From contig JABGOU010000029.1 in assembly GCA_018645325.1 (NCBI GenBank), positions 1 to 49,451 of the forward strand: 49,451 bases of DNA, given 5' to 3'. Source of the stretch: Desulfobacula sp. GTDB taxonomy: Bacteria; Desulfobacterota; Desulfobacteria; Desulfobacterales; Desulfobacteraceae. Under the pieces are notes generated by a model. That model did not search any database. It saw only the letters and a program-made list of their open reading frames with translations, and was not told the DNA's origin. Shown one piece after another: positions 1 through 7,543 of the stretch (its first letter is position 1; each line of letters starts with the position of its first letter). The translations under genes were made by a program, and so were the position numbers.

Positions 1-33
1 TCCCATCCTGTTTCTGATAAAAGTCTGTGATAG

Positions 34-579
34 TCAAATATTGTGATTGATTTGCAGGATTTTACTTCTAATGCTGGCTCTATTTGTTCGCTGCCGGGCA
101 CGAATATCTGATATCCATGCGTTGACGGTCTGCTGGCTGACGCCCAGTTTTTCTGCCAGGGATGATTCCGTATATCTGCATTCCGGGTCTGATAATGCAA
201 TATCCCGGGCGATCCGTTTTTTATCGCTTGAGCTTAATCGATCTCCATGACTGGTATTGCATTCAGCTGATTCAAGGAGCAGGGATATTTTGTTTTCCTC
301 GTAATCAATGGGCTTGTCTTTGAATTCACCAGCTGTAATTTCTTTGATTCCCTTTTCCGTAAACGCAGACCAGCGGTGGATGCCATCTAAAATTATAATC
401 GCTTCCATTGATTTATTGCCATTCGCATCTGTATAGTTGAAAACCTTTTGGATCTTGATTGACGGAAATTTTGCACCGATTGAAAGGGCTTCAATATAAG
501 CAGTGATGGTTTTCTGACTTTTATTGCATCTCGGATAGATGAACCTGTCCCAGGTTAGATCTGAAATATTGATTTTCAT
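34..579 (-). CDS. ParB/Srx-like domain protein with C-terminal helix-turn-helix
   Basis: A 181-residue protein. Residues about 1-90 look like a ParB/sulfiredoxin-type nuclease fold, with the motif ILDGIHRW at about 63-70 matching the usual DGxHRxxA signature. Residues 105-130 hold a conserved-looking linker and residues 137-157 a clear helix-turn-helix (AEKLGVSQQTVNAW). No parA neighbour is present, so a role in chromosome partition is unlikely; such solitary proteins are usually uncharacterised DNA-binding factors of accessory DNA. An AGAGG-type ribosome site precedes the ATG. The C terminus stops soon after the HTH, earlier than I would expect for this group, and the stop is only 33 bases from the window edge, so a frameshifted or truncated tail is possible. 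Family assignment is by motif only. Confidence 0.6.
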   Translation of the reverse strand: MKINISDLTWDRFIYPRCNKSQKTITAYIEALSIGAKFPSIKIQKVFNYTDANGNKSMEAIIILDGIHRWSAFTEKGIKEITAGEFKDKPIDYEENKISLLLESAECNTSHGDRLSSSDKKRIARDIALSDPECRYTESSLAEKLGVSQQTVNAWISDIRARQRTNRASIRSKILQINHNI

Positions 580-686
580 TTAAGTTTAACCTCTTTGATA
601 CTTTGATAATATCTCCAAAAGGTTTAGCCTCAAAATACTTTAGCAAATTATGTTCAAAGATACTAAAAGAATAGATGGAAAGTAAA

Positions 687-719
687 GAAAATTTATTTGG
701 TGTCAGGCTTGCGTTGTTG
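687..719. repeat. Short direct repeat of the TA island, copy 1
   Basis: Contains GAAAATTTATTTGGTGTCA followed by CAGGCTTGCGTTGTTG (704-719). The first part recurs at 1417 and 2408, the second at 1480-1495. It lies in the 189-base gap between the relE-like toxin and the ParB-like gene; nothing else is seen in that gap. Confidence 0.55.
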
Positions 720-768
720 CCTGTTGGCTTATTGAGGGGTAAAGAGGGTAAAGTATTTAAAAATTATC

Positions 769-1065
769 CTAAATCCGGTTTGCAGCTTTTTTATATACTT
801 TCATATTATCTCGTTTGCCAATTGCAATAATTTGAACCAGGACCTTGCTTTCAACAATTTTATAAACAATTCTGATTTTTTTACGGTCAGCGTACATTTT
901 TCTATATCCGGTTAAATCAAGGCCCTGTTTATTACCAAGTTTCTTTCCATTGCCCGGTGTTAATGATAATTTTTTTATCTGTTTCAATACAAGAAGTTTT
1001 TGTCGATTGTCCAGCTCGGAAATCTCCCGGGCAGCATCGGGATGAAAAATGATTTTAAATTTCAT
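769..1065 (-). CDS. RelE/ParE-superfamily toxin
   Basis: A 98-residue protein with the standard length and pattern of RelE-fold toxins: an N-terminal strand (KFKIIFHPDAAREI), a helical hairpin, then the diagnostic stretch DLTGYRKMYADRKKIRIVYK, where the conserved Gly-Tyr and basic residues sit, and a final strand VLVQIIAIGKR. By family it would be a ribosome-dependent mRNA interferase or gyrase poison; which one cannot be told from sequence. The start codon lies inside the 3' end of the upstream antitoxin gene (11-base overlap), the usual antitoxin-first arrangement. A stump at 2148-2261 carries a near copy of its central motif. Confidence 0.85.
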   Translation of the reverse strand: MKFKIIFHPDAAREISELDNRQKLLVLKQIKKLSLTPGNGKKLGNKQGLDLTGYRKMYADRKKIRIVYKIVESKVLVQIIAIGKRDNMKVYKKAANRI

Positions 1066-1354
1066 CTAAGTCAAGGCCCTGTTCAGCCAATAATTGGTCC
1101 AAATCAATATATTCGTTCAAAGGTGTGTCTTTCCTTTGTTCAATAGTTTGATAGATTTGAATATGTTCGAGTAACTCCTGAAGTTCATATATTCTTTCGT
1201 ACTCTTCCACGGATAGAATGATCGCTTCAAGTTTGTTTTTTCTCATAACAGCAATTTTGTCTTTCCCATGTTTTGTAATGCTGTCAAGTATAGAACTGAA
1301 ATTTCGAACGATTTCTGTTGAACTCATTAATTCTGTTTTTTTATAGGTAATCAT
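1055..1354 (-). CDS. Phd/YefM-family antitoxin
   Basis: A 99-residue partner of the downstream RelE-like toxin. Residues 8-55 (STEIVRNFSSILDSI ... KIAVMRKNKLEAIILSVEEYERI) match the Phd/YefM DNA-binding fold, including the typical ending 'EEYERI'. The C-terminal acidic tail after about residue 60 would wrap the toxin. The gene is first in a two-gene operon and overlaps the toxin start. Upstream are a good sigma-70 promoter and a palindrome over its -10 (1382-1405), consistent with autorepression by the antitoxin complex. Confidence 0.85.
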   Translation of the reverse strand: MITYKKTELMSSTEIVRNFSSILDSITKHGKDKIAVMRKNKLEAIILSVEEYERIYELQELLEHIQIYQTIEQRKDTPLNEYIDLDQLLAEQGLDLDEI

Positions 1355-1381
1355 TTTTTAACCCCGAATGTTTATGTGTTT

Positions 1382-1405
1382 AAATACATACTACAGCATG
1401 TATTT
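1382..1405. promoter_or_regulatory. Palindromic operator of the phd-relE module
   Basis: Arms AAATACAT (1382-1389) and ATGTATTT (1398-1405) are perfect inverted repeats separated by 8 bases and overlap the -10 of the promoter. Phd/YefM antitoxins bind such palindromes; binding here is inferred. Confidence 0.6.
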
Positions 1406-1416
1406 GGCTTCGTCAA
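1388..1416 (-). promoter_or_regulatory. Sigma-70 promoter of the phd-relE module
   Basis: On the minus strand TTGACG (1416-1411), a 17-base spacer and TAGTAT (1393-1388), about 35 bases before the antitoxin ATG. Spacing is ideal and both boxes are close to consensus. Confidence 0.65.
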
Positions 1417-1495
1417 GAAAATTACTGGGGTCAAAAACTGCATTTTAAGATTGAAAGAATTTGTAATTTGTGTTGGGGCCTGGCTTGCGTTGTTG
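1417..1495. repeat. Short direct repeats of the TA island, copy 2
   Basis: 1417-1449 is nearly identical to 2408-2442 (shared core GGGGTCAAAAACTGC), and 1480-1495 repeats 704-719. These sit in the gap between the first and second toxin-antitoxin modules and are the likely substrate for past duplication or deletion in the island. Confidence 0.6.
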
Positions 1496-1555
1496 TGTTA
1501 TTGTTATTAAGTGGGTAAAGTAAGGTATCAGGCTTCATGAGTTCAGGGTTTATCA

Positions 1556-1831
1556 TTAGATATCAAACAATTTGCTATGAGATCCTATATCAATAAGTTG
1601 AACTTCACCTTTATGGATTCTGTAGATAAGTAATAAGTCAGGTTTTAAATGGCATTCTTTATAAAGCTCAGAATAGCCTTTTAAAAAATGATCTTTATAT
1701 TTTTTGTCCAACGCAACCCCATTTAGTAATTTCGCAACAATATTAATAAAGATCGCTTCATCATTATTTTTCAGGTGAAGTTTTTTAAATGATTTTTTAA
1801 ATTTCTTTGTTCTTGAAAGGGTGTATTTCAT
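1556..1831 (-). CDS. YafQ-family (RelE-superfamily) mRNA interferase toxin
   Basis: A 91-residue protein typical of YafQ. It has the N-terminal SRTKKFKKSFKKL helix region, the LLNG segment (about 36-39) that in YafQ precedes the core, the HFLKGYSELYKECHLKPDLL stretch containing the family's catalytic-site region (His at 55), and a C-terminal IDIGSHSKLF. YafQ toxins cleave mRNA on the ribosome at in-frame AAA-type codons. It overlaps its antitoxin by 4 bases (ATGA), so translation is coupled. It appears intact. Confidence 0.87.
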   Translation of the reverse strand: MKYTLSRTKKFKKSFKKLHLKNNDEAIFINIVAKLLNGVALDKKYKDHFLKGYSELYKECHLKPDLLLIYRIHKGEVQLIDIGSHSKLFDI

Positions 1832-2085
1832 GATTTTAAGTCATTCATCATTTCTTCTGTACTGTCATATCTAACCAAATCATTGGTATCAACTTCCTTC
1901 ATAGCTTTTCGTAATCCTTTTGACGGTACTTTTATCTTGAAGGGTAATCCACCATCAATACGGACACGGTTTAAAAAAATATTAATAGCATCTGAGACCG
2001 TTAAATTGTATTCTTTAAAAATATTTTTGGCTGCATCCCAGGCTATTGGATCAACTTTAATCGAAGTTTGCCGTCTTGTATTCAT
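1828..2085 (-). CDS. RelB/DinJ-family antitoxin
   Basis: An 85-residue ribbon-helix-helix antitoxin. Residues 5-47 (RQTSIKVDPIAWDAAKNIF ... VSDAINIFLNRV) form the RHH DNA-binding domain, and the sequence GGLPFKIKVPS just after it is the hallmark of RelB/DinJ proteins. The C-terminal third would neutralise YafQ. A strong ribosome site (AAAGGAGGAGA) and a near-consensus promoter lie directly upstream. It is the first gene of a two-gene operon. Confidence 0.88.
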   Translation of the reverse strand: MNTRRQTSIKVDPIAWDAAKNIFKEYNLTVSDAINIFLNRVRIDGGLPFKIKVPSKGLRKAMKEVDTNDLVRYDSTEEMMNDLKS

Positions 2086-2117
2086 ATTCTCCTCCTTTGA
2101 ATTCTATCTTTTCTTAA

Positions 2118-2146
2118 AAAATAATTCAAACGAAGTGTTTTGTCAA
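2118..2146 (-). promoter_or_regulatory. Sigma-70 promoter of the dinJ-yafQ module
   Basis: Minus-strand TTGACA (2146-2141), 17-base spacer, TATTTT (2123-2118). The promoter begins right at the stop codon of the relE stump upstream. Confidence 0.65.
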
Positions 2147-2147
2147 T

Positions 2148-2261
2148 TCATTTTTGAGGTTGATATATAATCCTGATTTGTTTCCTGACTGCATACAGTT
2201 TAGAATAGCCTTTAAGGTTAATGCCGACTTTGCTGCCAAATTGATTCAGTCGATCCTTCAT
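2148..2261 (-). pseudogene. Remnant of a RelE-family toxin
   Basis: A 37-codon open frame starts at ATG 2261, overlaps the end of the antitoxin gene by 44 bases and ends at TGA 2148. Its middle reads NLKGYSKLYAVRKQIRIIY, closely matching the core of the intact toxin at 769-1065 (DLTGYRKMYADRKKIRIVY). The N-terminal 40 or so residues and the last strand are missing. I read it as a deleted toxin gene whose antitoxin survives; the present end coincides with the promoter of the next module, so the deletion may have been made by recombination there. Confidence 0.7.
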
Positions 2262-2448
2262 ATCCTGCCGCCTCAGCTCCTGCCGCTTTTTCAGCCCAAT
2301 AGGCATCTTCAATCCGGATCAGACGTTCGTACTCCTCAAAGGCGATCAATACAATATTCTTACGACCTGTTTTTTCAACAATAACAGGCTCTTTCCTGGC
2401 AATATCAGAAAATTTATTTGGGGTCAAAAACTGCATTTTAAGGTTCAA
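2218..2448 (-). CDS. Phd/YefM-family antitoxin, orphan, altered N terminus
   Basis: A 76-residue protein with KFSDIARKEPVIVEKTGRK, then a strand and FEEYERLIRIED, the typical core of short Phd-type antitoxins; a helix rich in Ala/Glu follows (AEKAAGAEAAG). The first 12 codons lie within the short direct repeat found also at 1417, so the original N-terminal strand seems to have been replaced by repeat-derived sequence. The partner toxin survives only as the stump at 2148-2261. Whether the protein is still made is unknown. No good ribosome site is seen before the ATG. Confidence 0.55.
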   Translation of the reverse strand: MNLKMQFLTPNKFSDIARKEPVIVEKTGRKNIVLIAFEEYERLIRIEDAYWAEKAAGAEAAGYEGSTESIWQQSRH

Positions 2449-2458
2449 GGTATTTGTA
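2408..2458. repeat. Short direct repeat of the TA island, copy 3
   Basis: Matches 1417-1465 (shared GGGGTCAAAAACTGCATTTT, then a weaker match to ATTTGTA). It forms the 5' end of the orphan antitoxin reading frame. Confidence 0.6.
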
Positions 2459-2611
2459 CGCCAATAATATACAAAAGCCCCTTGAACAGAATTGATTATT
2501 TCGCTTCCCTGTTTTATAATCTTAGGTGAGAATTTTAAAGAGGTTGTCTGTTTTTGGATTGCCGGCAGGACTTAACATCGGAATAGGTTTGCCGTATTTT
2601 TTTGCTGTGCT

Positions 2612-2920
2612 TCAATGGGTCTGTATAACATCCTCAAGTGTCTCTGCCACCCATTTATTGATGCTTTTCCCAGTATGTGCGGCAATGGCGGCAATATTAG
2701 CATGTATGTCGGGAGGAATGCGCAAAGTAAGCTTGCCGGAGTAATTTTTTTGTGGCTTTTCACCACACTGGCGACATACATCCAGGTAATGGTTAATGGC
2801 ATTGTGGAAATCAGTGGTTAGTTCCGTCACAGTCTCACCGTGAAAGCCTATAATATCTTGAACGCCAAGCACACGACCAATGAAAATGTTGTCATCGGGG
2901 TCAAATTCAATGCGCAGGAA
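2612..2920 (-). pseudogene. HicB-family antitoxin lacking its start; no hicA
   Basis: The frame encodes a HicB protein from about its residue 8 on: RIEFDPDDNIFIGRV, then IIGFHGETVTEL, a linker, and a C-terminal ribbon-helix-helix LRIPPDIHANIAAIAAHTGK. The frame runs back to a TGA at 2939-2941 without any ATG, GTG or TTG at the expected start; the first internal candidate (2872) would remove a core strand. The partner toxin hicA, normally just upstream, is absent and vapC follows instead. A recombination junction near 2920-2940 that cut off hicA and the hicB start is the simplest reading. Confidence 0.65.
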
Positions 2921-2979
2921 AAAAATATTTGTCGTTGATCAATTGCTCCATAAACTTTTCCGCTTCAAGCTGCCATGCT

Positions 2980-3366
2980 TCAAAGTTGTACCAGGCCGGG
3001 AATTAAATTGAAATGCTTATCTTTTGTAAATATTTTGTAACCCTGTTGGAAAGCCACTGCCGCAATCCATATATCGTTTGTCGGAATGGGCGTGCCAGCT
3101 GCTTTCAAATTGTTGAGTATTGAAGCGTAAAAATCAGCAGTCATCGTATCAATGGGGTGAACAACAACCCTTGGAGAATCCAGAAAAATATTGAGTTCCT
3201 CCCTGTTTTCTTTTTCACTGTTGCCACCTTTGAAACCAGAATAGAGCTCCCCAATACTGATGGTGGCAAAACCAATTCGATCAATTTTTCTCAATGCATC
3301 GACAGTATTGCCATCACCTTTCATGGCCAATGAATAAATATTGGTGTCAATTAATACCTTTTTCAT
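2980..3366 (-). CDS. vapC: VapC-type PIN-domain ribonuclease toxin
   Basis: A 128-residue single PIN domain. The acidic metal-binding residues are all visible: Asp7 in VLIDTNI, Glu40 in SIGELYSG, Asp98 in PTNDIWIAA and Asp116 in FTKDKHF. VapC toxins are Mg-dependent endoribonucleases that often cleave tRNA or rRNA. It overlaps the upstream antitoxin gene by 4 bases and ends with LIPGLVQL, a usual FitB/VapC ending. It looks fully functional. Confidence 0.92.
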   Translation of the reverse strand: MKKVLIDTNIYSLAMKGDGNTVDALRKIDRIGFATISIGELYSGFKGGNSEKENREELNIFLDSPRVVVHPIDTMTADFYASILNNLKAAGTPIPTNDIWIAAVAFQQGYKIFTKDKHFNLIPGLVQL

Positions 3367-3623
3367 TCCCAGAGATCCTGGTCAATTTGGCGCTGCCTGG
3401 TTATTGAGTTGTTTATTTTTTTGAACTCATCATCGTTCCATCGGCCAAACAGTGCATCCAGGTCATCATATTTGCGTGAAAATTTTTTTTCCTTTTTAAG
3501 TCCAAGACTTATTTTGATAAACTCAAGAATAAGATTATTAACACTCTTGCCTTGTTTTCTCGCTGCTATTTTTAATTTTTCAGCAACTTCAGGTTCAACG
3601 CCTCTGATGGTTAAAGCCTTCAT
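3363..3623 (-). CDS. vapB: VapB/FitA-like ribbon-helix-helix antitoxin
   Basis: An 86-residue antitoxin. Residues 1-40 (MKALTIRGVEPEVAEKLKI ... KSVNNLILEFI) are a FitA-like RHH domain, and the C-terminal tail (DDLDALFGRWNDDEF) is the acidic/aromatic segment that enters the PIN active site. I place the start at 3623: GGAGG at 3630-3634 sits five bases before it, whereas an in-frame ATG at 3635 overlaps that ribosome site. First gene of the vapBC operon. Confidence 0.88.
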   Translation of the reverse strand: MKALTIRGVEPEVAEKLKIAARKQGKSVNNLILEFIKISLGLKKEKKFSRKYDDLDALFGRWNDDEFKKINNSITRQRQIDQDLWE

Positions 3624-3659
3624 GAAAACCTCCAAAAAATAATATCATAAAATGATTAC

Positions 3660-3699
3660 ATATTGATATCAATATATGCTATCATGCTGGCTTTGTCAA
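3660..3699 (-). promoter_or_regulatory. vapBC promoter with palindromic operator
   Basis: Minus-strand TTGACA (3699-3694), 17-base spacer, TATATT (3676-3671). A perfect 16-base palindrome ATATTGATATCAATAT (3660-3675) covers the -10 and the start site, as expected for autorepression by VapBC. Confidence 0.7.
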
Positions 3700-3769
3700 C
3701 ATGGGGTCAGGCCCCTGATCCACCATCAAGGTGACAGCACGGGATTGAGATGAATGTATCTGATGATCT

Positions 3770-4243
3770 TTAAAGTTTTTCAAATCTGTCATTTTTCACA
3801 CTATTAAAATAAGCACCATCAACATCCATATCAAAAAATACTCTGGCAAGCATCACATTAAGCTTTAAAAACTGCCTGTCGCCGGCAACTCTGGCCTGCC
3901 ATACCTTTTTCATCAGGCGTTTTCCAAACAACTCAAAGCCCAGTCTGATATCATCAAAATCCCCGTACTTCAACAGGTATTCCAAAAACAATTCCGGCCC
4001 GGCCTGATCATAGTCAATCTCTTTGGAATAACTCCAGAATACCCCCATATTACGGAGGTTGTTAAACAAACAGCCCCTGGCCCTGTAAATCTTAAATATC
4101 CTGGAAACCGCAATATTGGATAAGCCCAGATATTTGCCAATATCCACCTGGGTATAACCATCTTTTATGGCATTTGCCACGGCAACCTCTCTTCTAACTT
4201 TATCAAAATATTCGCTCAAAGATTTTTTAACTTTATTAACCAC
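3770..4243 (-). CDS. HTH protein with DUF6922-like C-terminal part
   Basis: A 157-residue cytoplasmic protein. Residues 16-53 (RREVAVANAIKDGYTQVDIG then LGLSNIAVSRIFK) form a helix-turn-helix like the one found at the end of REP-associated transposases. Residues about 64-145 (VFWSYSKEIDYDQ, then a YGDFDDIRLGFELFGK block) resemble the small alpha-helical DUF6922 found with abortive-infection or toxin-antitoxin genes. The GTG start overlaps the stop of the HD-GYP gene by one base (TAGTG), so the two are translationally coupled. No catalytic motif is seen; a DNA-binding regulator or an antitoxin-like factor are the best guesses. Confidence 0.55.
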   Translation of the reverse strand: MVNKVKKSLSEYFDKVRREVAVANAIKDGYTQVDIGKYLGLSNIAVSRIFKIYRARGCLFNNLRNMGVFWSYSKEIDYDQAGPELFLEYLLKYGDFDDIRLGFELFGKRLMKKVWQARVAGDRQFLKLNVMLARVFFDMDVDGAYFNSVKNDRFEKL

Positions 4244-5916
4244 TATACTGAATACTTTTTCCCGGCCCAGTCAAAATCATCCTGCTGCCTCTCTGAGATA
4301 TTATGGCTTGCGTATTTGGCAGCCAGGCCGGATTCAACAATCAAATCACATAAATCACTGTCAAGATGATTGTCCTTGACCATAAAACCCATTATCCGCA
4401 TGGCTTCCGACATTAACTTGCCAAGTTTATAAGGGCGATCGGCAGCAGTCAGGGCTTCAAAAACATCGGCCACGGCCAGAATCCGAGCCGGCAGCGGGAC
4501 CTGTTCAGCTTTAAGACCCTGGGGATATCCGCTTCCATCCATCTTTTCATGGTGCATCCCGGCATAGGCAGGCACATGTGACATTTTTTTAGGAAACGGC
4601 AGGGCTTCAAGCATTTTCAAAGTGACTGCTGCATGATTATTGATCACTTCTCTCTCGCTGTCTATGAGCGTGCCTTTACGTATGCTTAAGTTTTTTAATT
4701 CATCATCATTGAGAAGCGGCTGTTTCTCTCCTGCCACCTCAATCTCACAGTCAGCCATCTTTACCAGTTTCTCCAGGCTTTCATCTCTTAAAAACTCACC
4801 ACCCGTATTAATTTCCTTCATAAAAGCAAATTGTTCATCAAGTTTTCTAAGTTCATCGGAAAGATCATCCAGGGCTTCAGGGTCAACACTTGTTGCATCA
4901 GTCTTAAGTTTAAGCTGTTTTATTATTGAATCTTTCTTCAATAATTCAACCCTCAGCTTAATTAATTCTATCCTGTCAAAAATGGTCTCAAGCTTTTTGG
5001 ATTTATCAATAATATGTTCCGGTGTAATAATTTTACCCACATCGTGCAGCCAGGCAGCCATTTTGATTTCTTTGGCCTGATCTTCATCAAAATTTATCTC
5101 GGCAAACCTTCCCGTCTTGATTTGATTAATCTCTTCAACAATCTTTTCCGTAAAGTTTGCCACCCGCTGAACATGCCCCCCCGTGTATGCGGATTTTTCA
5201 TCAATGGCAGTTGCAACCATCTTTACAATGGCCTGGAGTAACTCTTCCAGACCGCTGATTAACTGGATATTGGTGATGGCGATTGCTGCCTGGGATGCCA
5301 GGCTGGCCACGATCTCAATTTCATTATCCGGAAAATCCATGACCTCATTTGTGAAAATATTCTGGGCATTAATAAGCTGGATAACCCCGATCACTTCAGA
5401 ATCATGATTCCGCATGGGAATGACCAGCATCGATTTTGAACGGTAACCGCTATTGGCATCAAAATCTTTGGTTCCCTGGAAATCAAAATCAGAACTGTAG
5501 ACATCGGAAATTTTAATAATCTTTCCTGTGAGGGCACAATGCGCAGAGACATTTCTATGATTTTCACTGCCGTCAGTTAGGTTAAGCGCGACAGGCGGCC
5601 AGGTGATTTTTGCTGACTGCCCCCCCATCTTAACCCCAAGCGTGTCATTCTGCACAATGTCAAACCGCAGGGATTTTTCTTTTTCATCTTTTATATAAAG
5701 CGTACAGCCGTCAGCATTGGTAAACCGTTTAGCCAGTCCGACTATCATCTCAAGCAGAAGCTCATGATCTTTTTGACCTGAAAGGGCAGTTCCTATTCTA
5801 ACCAATTCAATAACCAGGTCCTGTTTACTGACTGCAAATGCCCGGGCTTCCTCTACACTTCTTTTAAGATCTGTGATCTCTTCTTTGTATTGCTCCAACC
5901 TTTCACAATTTGCCAT
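4243..5916 (-). CDS. GAF-HD-GYP putative c-di-GMP phosphodiesterase
   Basis: A 557-residue soluble protein. A short coiled coil (1-30) is followed by a GAF sensor domain (about 35-218) and an HD-GYP domain (about 225-540). The catalytic signatures are intact: HDVGK at 291-295, a second His pair at [11 protein letters not shown] (455-465) and ADVFEAL downstream. HD-GYP enzymes hydrolyse c-di-GMP to pGpG or GMP. Unusually, about 130 charged, coiled-coil-like residues separate HDVGK from the next helix with NNHAA, far longer than in typical HD-GYP domains, which might form a dimer stalk or partner site. GGAGG at 5926-5930 supports the start. It is coupled to the HTH gene downstream and may answer a small cytoplasmic ligand. 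Confidence 0.88.
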   Translation of the reverse strand: MANCERLEQYKEEITDLKRSVEEARAFAVSKQDLVIELVRIGTALSGQKDHELLLEMIVGLAKRFTNADGCTLYIKDEKEKSLRFDIVQNDTLGVKMGGQSAKITWPPVALNLTDGSENHRNVSAHCALTGKIIKISDVYSSDFDFQGTKDFDANSGYRSKSMLVIPMRNHDSEVIGVIQLINAQNIFTNEVMDFPDNEIEIVASLASQAAIAITNIQLISGLEELLQAIVKMVATAIDEKSAYTGGHVQRVANFTEKIVEEINQIKTGRFAEINFDEDQAKEIKMAAWLHDVGKIITPEHIIDKSKKLETIFDRIELIKLRVELLKKDSIIKQLKLKTDATSVDPEALDDLSDELRKLDEQFAFMKEINTGGEFLRDESLEKLVKMADCEIEVAGEKQPLLNDDELKNLSIRKGTLIDSEREVINNHAAVTLKMLEALPFPKKMSHVPAYAGMHHEKMDGSGYPQGLKAEQVPLPARILAVADVFEALTAADRPYKLGKLMSEAMRIMGFMVKDNHLDSDLCDLIVESGLAAKYASHNISERQQDDFDWAGKKYSV

Positions 5917-5993
5917 AATTTACATCCCTCCGGTAAAAGTACTGAACCCGTTATATGGTTTATCAAAAACTGTTATTTGTCGTCTATTTTTGC

Positions 5994-6131
5994 AATTATT
6001 CAGCCCGTTAAAAAAAATTATTCCTAAAGCCCTGTCTGATGGATATTTGCAGGAGGTTAAACAAATAACCTCGAAACAAATATCCATCAGGCAGGTCGAG
6101 GTCGGGTTCAAGCGCAAGGGCTGAATAATTA
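5994..6131. repeat. Palindromic repeat family 1, copy A
   Basis: A 138-base imperfect palindrome with ends AATTATTCAGCCC and GGGCTGAATAATTA. Inner arms are CCCTGTCTGATGGATATTTG and its near complement CAAATATCCATCAGGCAGG. Other copies lie at 24948, 43881 and 44848. It fills most of the gap between the STAS gene end and the HD-GYP start and may act as a processing or termination hairpin. No transposase is encoded. Confidence 0.85.
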
Positions 6132-6193
6132 CCTATTTTTTTAAACAGCTTCAAAGGGTAGAAAAGACTTTATTTTAAAAGTCTCTTAACAGA

Positions 6194-7543
6194 TCAGGAT
6201 TCATTTATTTTTTCAAGACTCTGTTTAAGGGAAAAATCCAAATTCATGAACGAAGCAAAGCCTGCAATTTTGAATACATCCATGACCATCCCGTTAAGCT
6301 CACAGATAAGGAATTGTTTGTTTGCCTGGGCTGCCATTTTATTGCACAAAAGCACGCTGCGCAGGCCTGCACTGCTGATATAATCAAGGGATTTCATGTT
6401 CAGAATAAACCCTTTTTTGCCTGAATCCATGTGTTTTGGGAAACTTTCCTCAAGATCCATACAGGTCACACCGTCCATTCGGCCGGCCAGATTAAATATG
6501 AGTACATCATCCTTTTCTTCAATAAAAGTTTCCATGCCCTGTATTGCTTTTTTTTCTTTTTCTTCAATAAGGTCTTCTTCCTCCAAAGTAATACGCATGC
6601 CGTCGTATGCCAGGTCAATGATCAGGGAAGATGATTCATCATACAGTTTTAAATATTCTCTTGTGTCCTTTAAGAACTTATCCAGGTCAGCATCATCACA
6701 GGTAGGTTCATGGTGAAACATGCACATCTGTTTGACATTTGAACGCGCAGAGAGCTCCGTTACCACTATATTGCTGGAATGCCCCCAGTTTTCCTTGACC
6801 TCAATGGCATCAAACAATTGATACTGGGCATCATTGATCGATACATCCGCATCCTTGCAAAACCGGATAAATTCATCTGAATGTTTTTTATCCATCTTAT
6901 GCTCTGCGTCTGTGGAATAAATAATTTTTCTATTGTTTTGTTCAAATGCATATCCATAGGATTTGCCCGGATGATTCTGTTCTATTCCAGAGACCTTAAA
7001 GCCGGCAATATTATGTTCTTTTTCAAGATCCAGGGTGGTAAAATTAATGGTGGCGGCAAGGGCCTCTAGAGGAACGGGGAAGCAGGGTTCTGCCTGCTGC
7101 TTTTTAAACATTTCTTCAATATTTTCATGGAATCCGAAAATATTAACGGTGTTGCCGGGTATGTATGCCGGTGTAAAAAAAGGGAATCCATGAATATGAT
7201 CCCAGTGAAGATGGGACAAAAATATATTAAAAACCTGTCCTGACTGGTTTGCTTTTTCTCCTGGATTTTTCATTACCCAGGTTCCATAATCCCTTAATCC
7301 TGATCCGGCATCGCAGATAACAGACTCTTTGCCGCCAATAATTTCAACACATGAGGTATTACATCCATACCCGCTTGAAACGGAAAAAGGCAGATGATTT
7401 TCCACAAACCGATCCAGGTCATCATATGATGTAAGTTTTTTTTCCAGTGCAATGGAAAGACTTGATTTTATCTTTTTTTTGATTGTTTCCGCCGTGACGG
7501 CAGAAGGTAATGAACCGCGGGTTCCCCAGAATAATACTTCCAT
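6194..7543 (-). CDS. Metallo-beta-lactamase fold hydrolase fused to STAS domain
   Basis: About 449 residues. The N-terminal part begins MEVLFWGTRGS, typical of MBL-fold hydrolases of the PhnP/RNase Z side. The metal motif HLHWDH (about 111-116) is intact, with later metal ligands in TDAEH, the segment ending WGHSS, and FHHEPT. The last 110 residues form a STAS domain (VLIFNLAGRMD, LNMKSLDYISSAGLRSVLL), with a phosphorylatable Ser in DYISSAGLR as in SpoIIAA-type anti-anti-sigma factors. A nucleotide-derived or nucleotide-like second-messenger substrate is a guess. I use the second ATG (7543), preceded by GAAAGGAATACT; the first ATG overlaps that site. It faces the HD-GYP gene in the same direction across repeat copy A. 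Confidence 0.82.
   Translation of the reverse strand: MEVLFWGTRGSLPSAVTAETIKKKIKSSLSIALEKKLTSYDDLDRFVENHLPFSVSSGYGCNTSCVEIIGGKESVICDAGSGLRDYGTWVMKNPGEKANQSGQVFNIFLSHLHWDHIHGFPFFTPAYIPGNTVNIFGFHENIEEMFKKQQAEPCFPVPLEALAATINFTTLDLEKEHNIAGFKVSGIEQNHPGKSYGYAFEQNNRKIIYSTDAEHKMDKKHSDEFIRFCKDADVSINDAQYQLFDAIEVKENWGHSSNIVVTELSARSNVKQMCMFHHEPTCDDADLDKFLKDTREYLKLYDESSSLIIDLAYDGMRITLEEEDLIEEKEKKAIQGMETFIEEKDDVLIFNLAGRMDGVTCMDLEESFPKHMDSGKKGFILNMKSLDYISSAGLRSVLLCNKMAAQANKQFLICELNGMVMDVFKIAGFASFMNLDFSLKQSLEKINES

Noticed and set aside
580-2610. Chromosomal integron with attC sites between the toxin-antitoxin cassettes
   Set aside because: The intervening repeats lack the paired GTTRRRY/RYYYAAC cores and are direct, not palindromic; no integrase gene is seen.
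2935-2999. Minus-strand open frame AWYNFEAWQLEAEKFMEQL overlapping the end of vapC
   Set aside because: It looks protein-like but is only 31 codons, has no start with a ribosome site and I recognise no family; it may be a stump of the gene that hicB was joined to.
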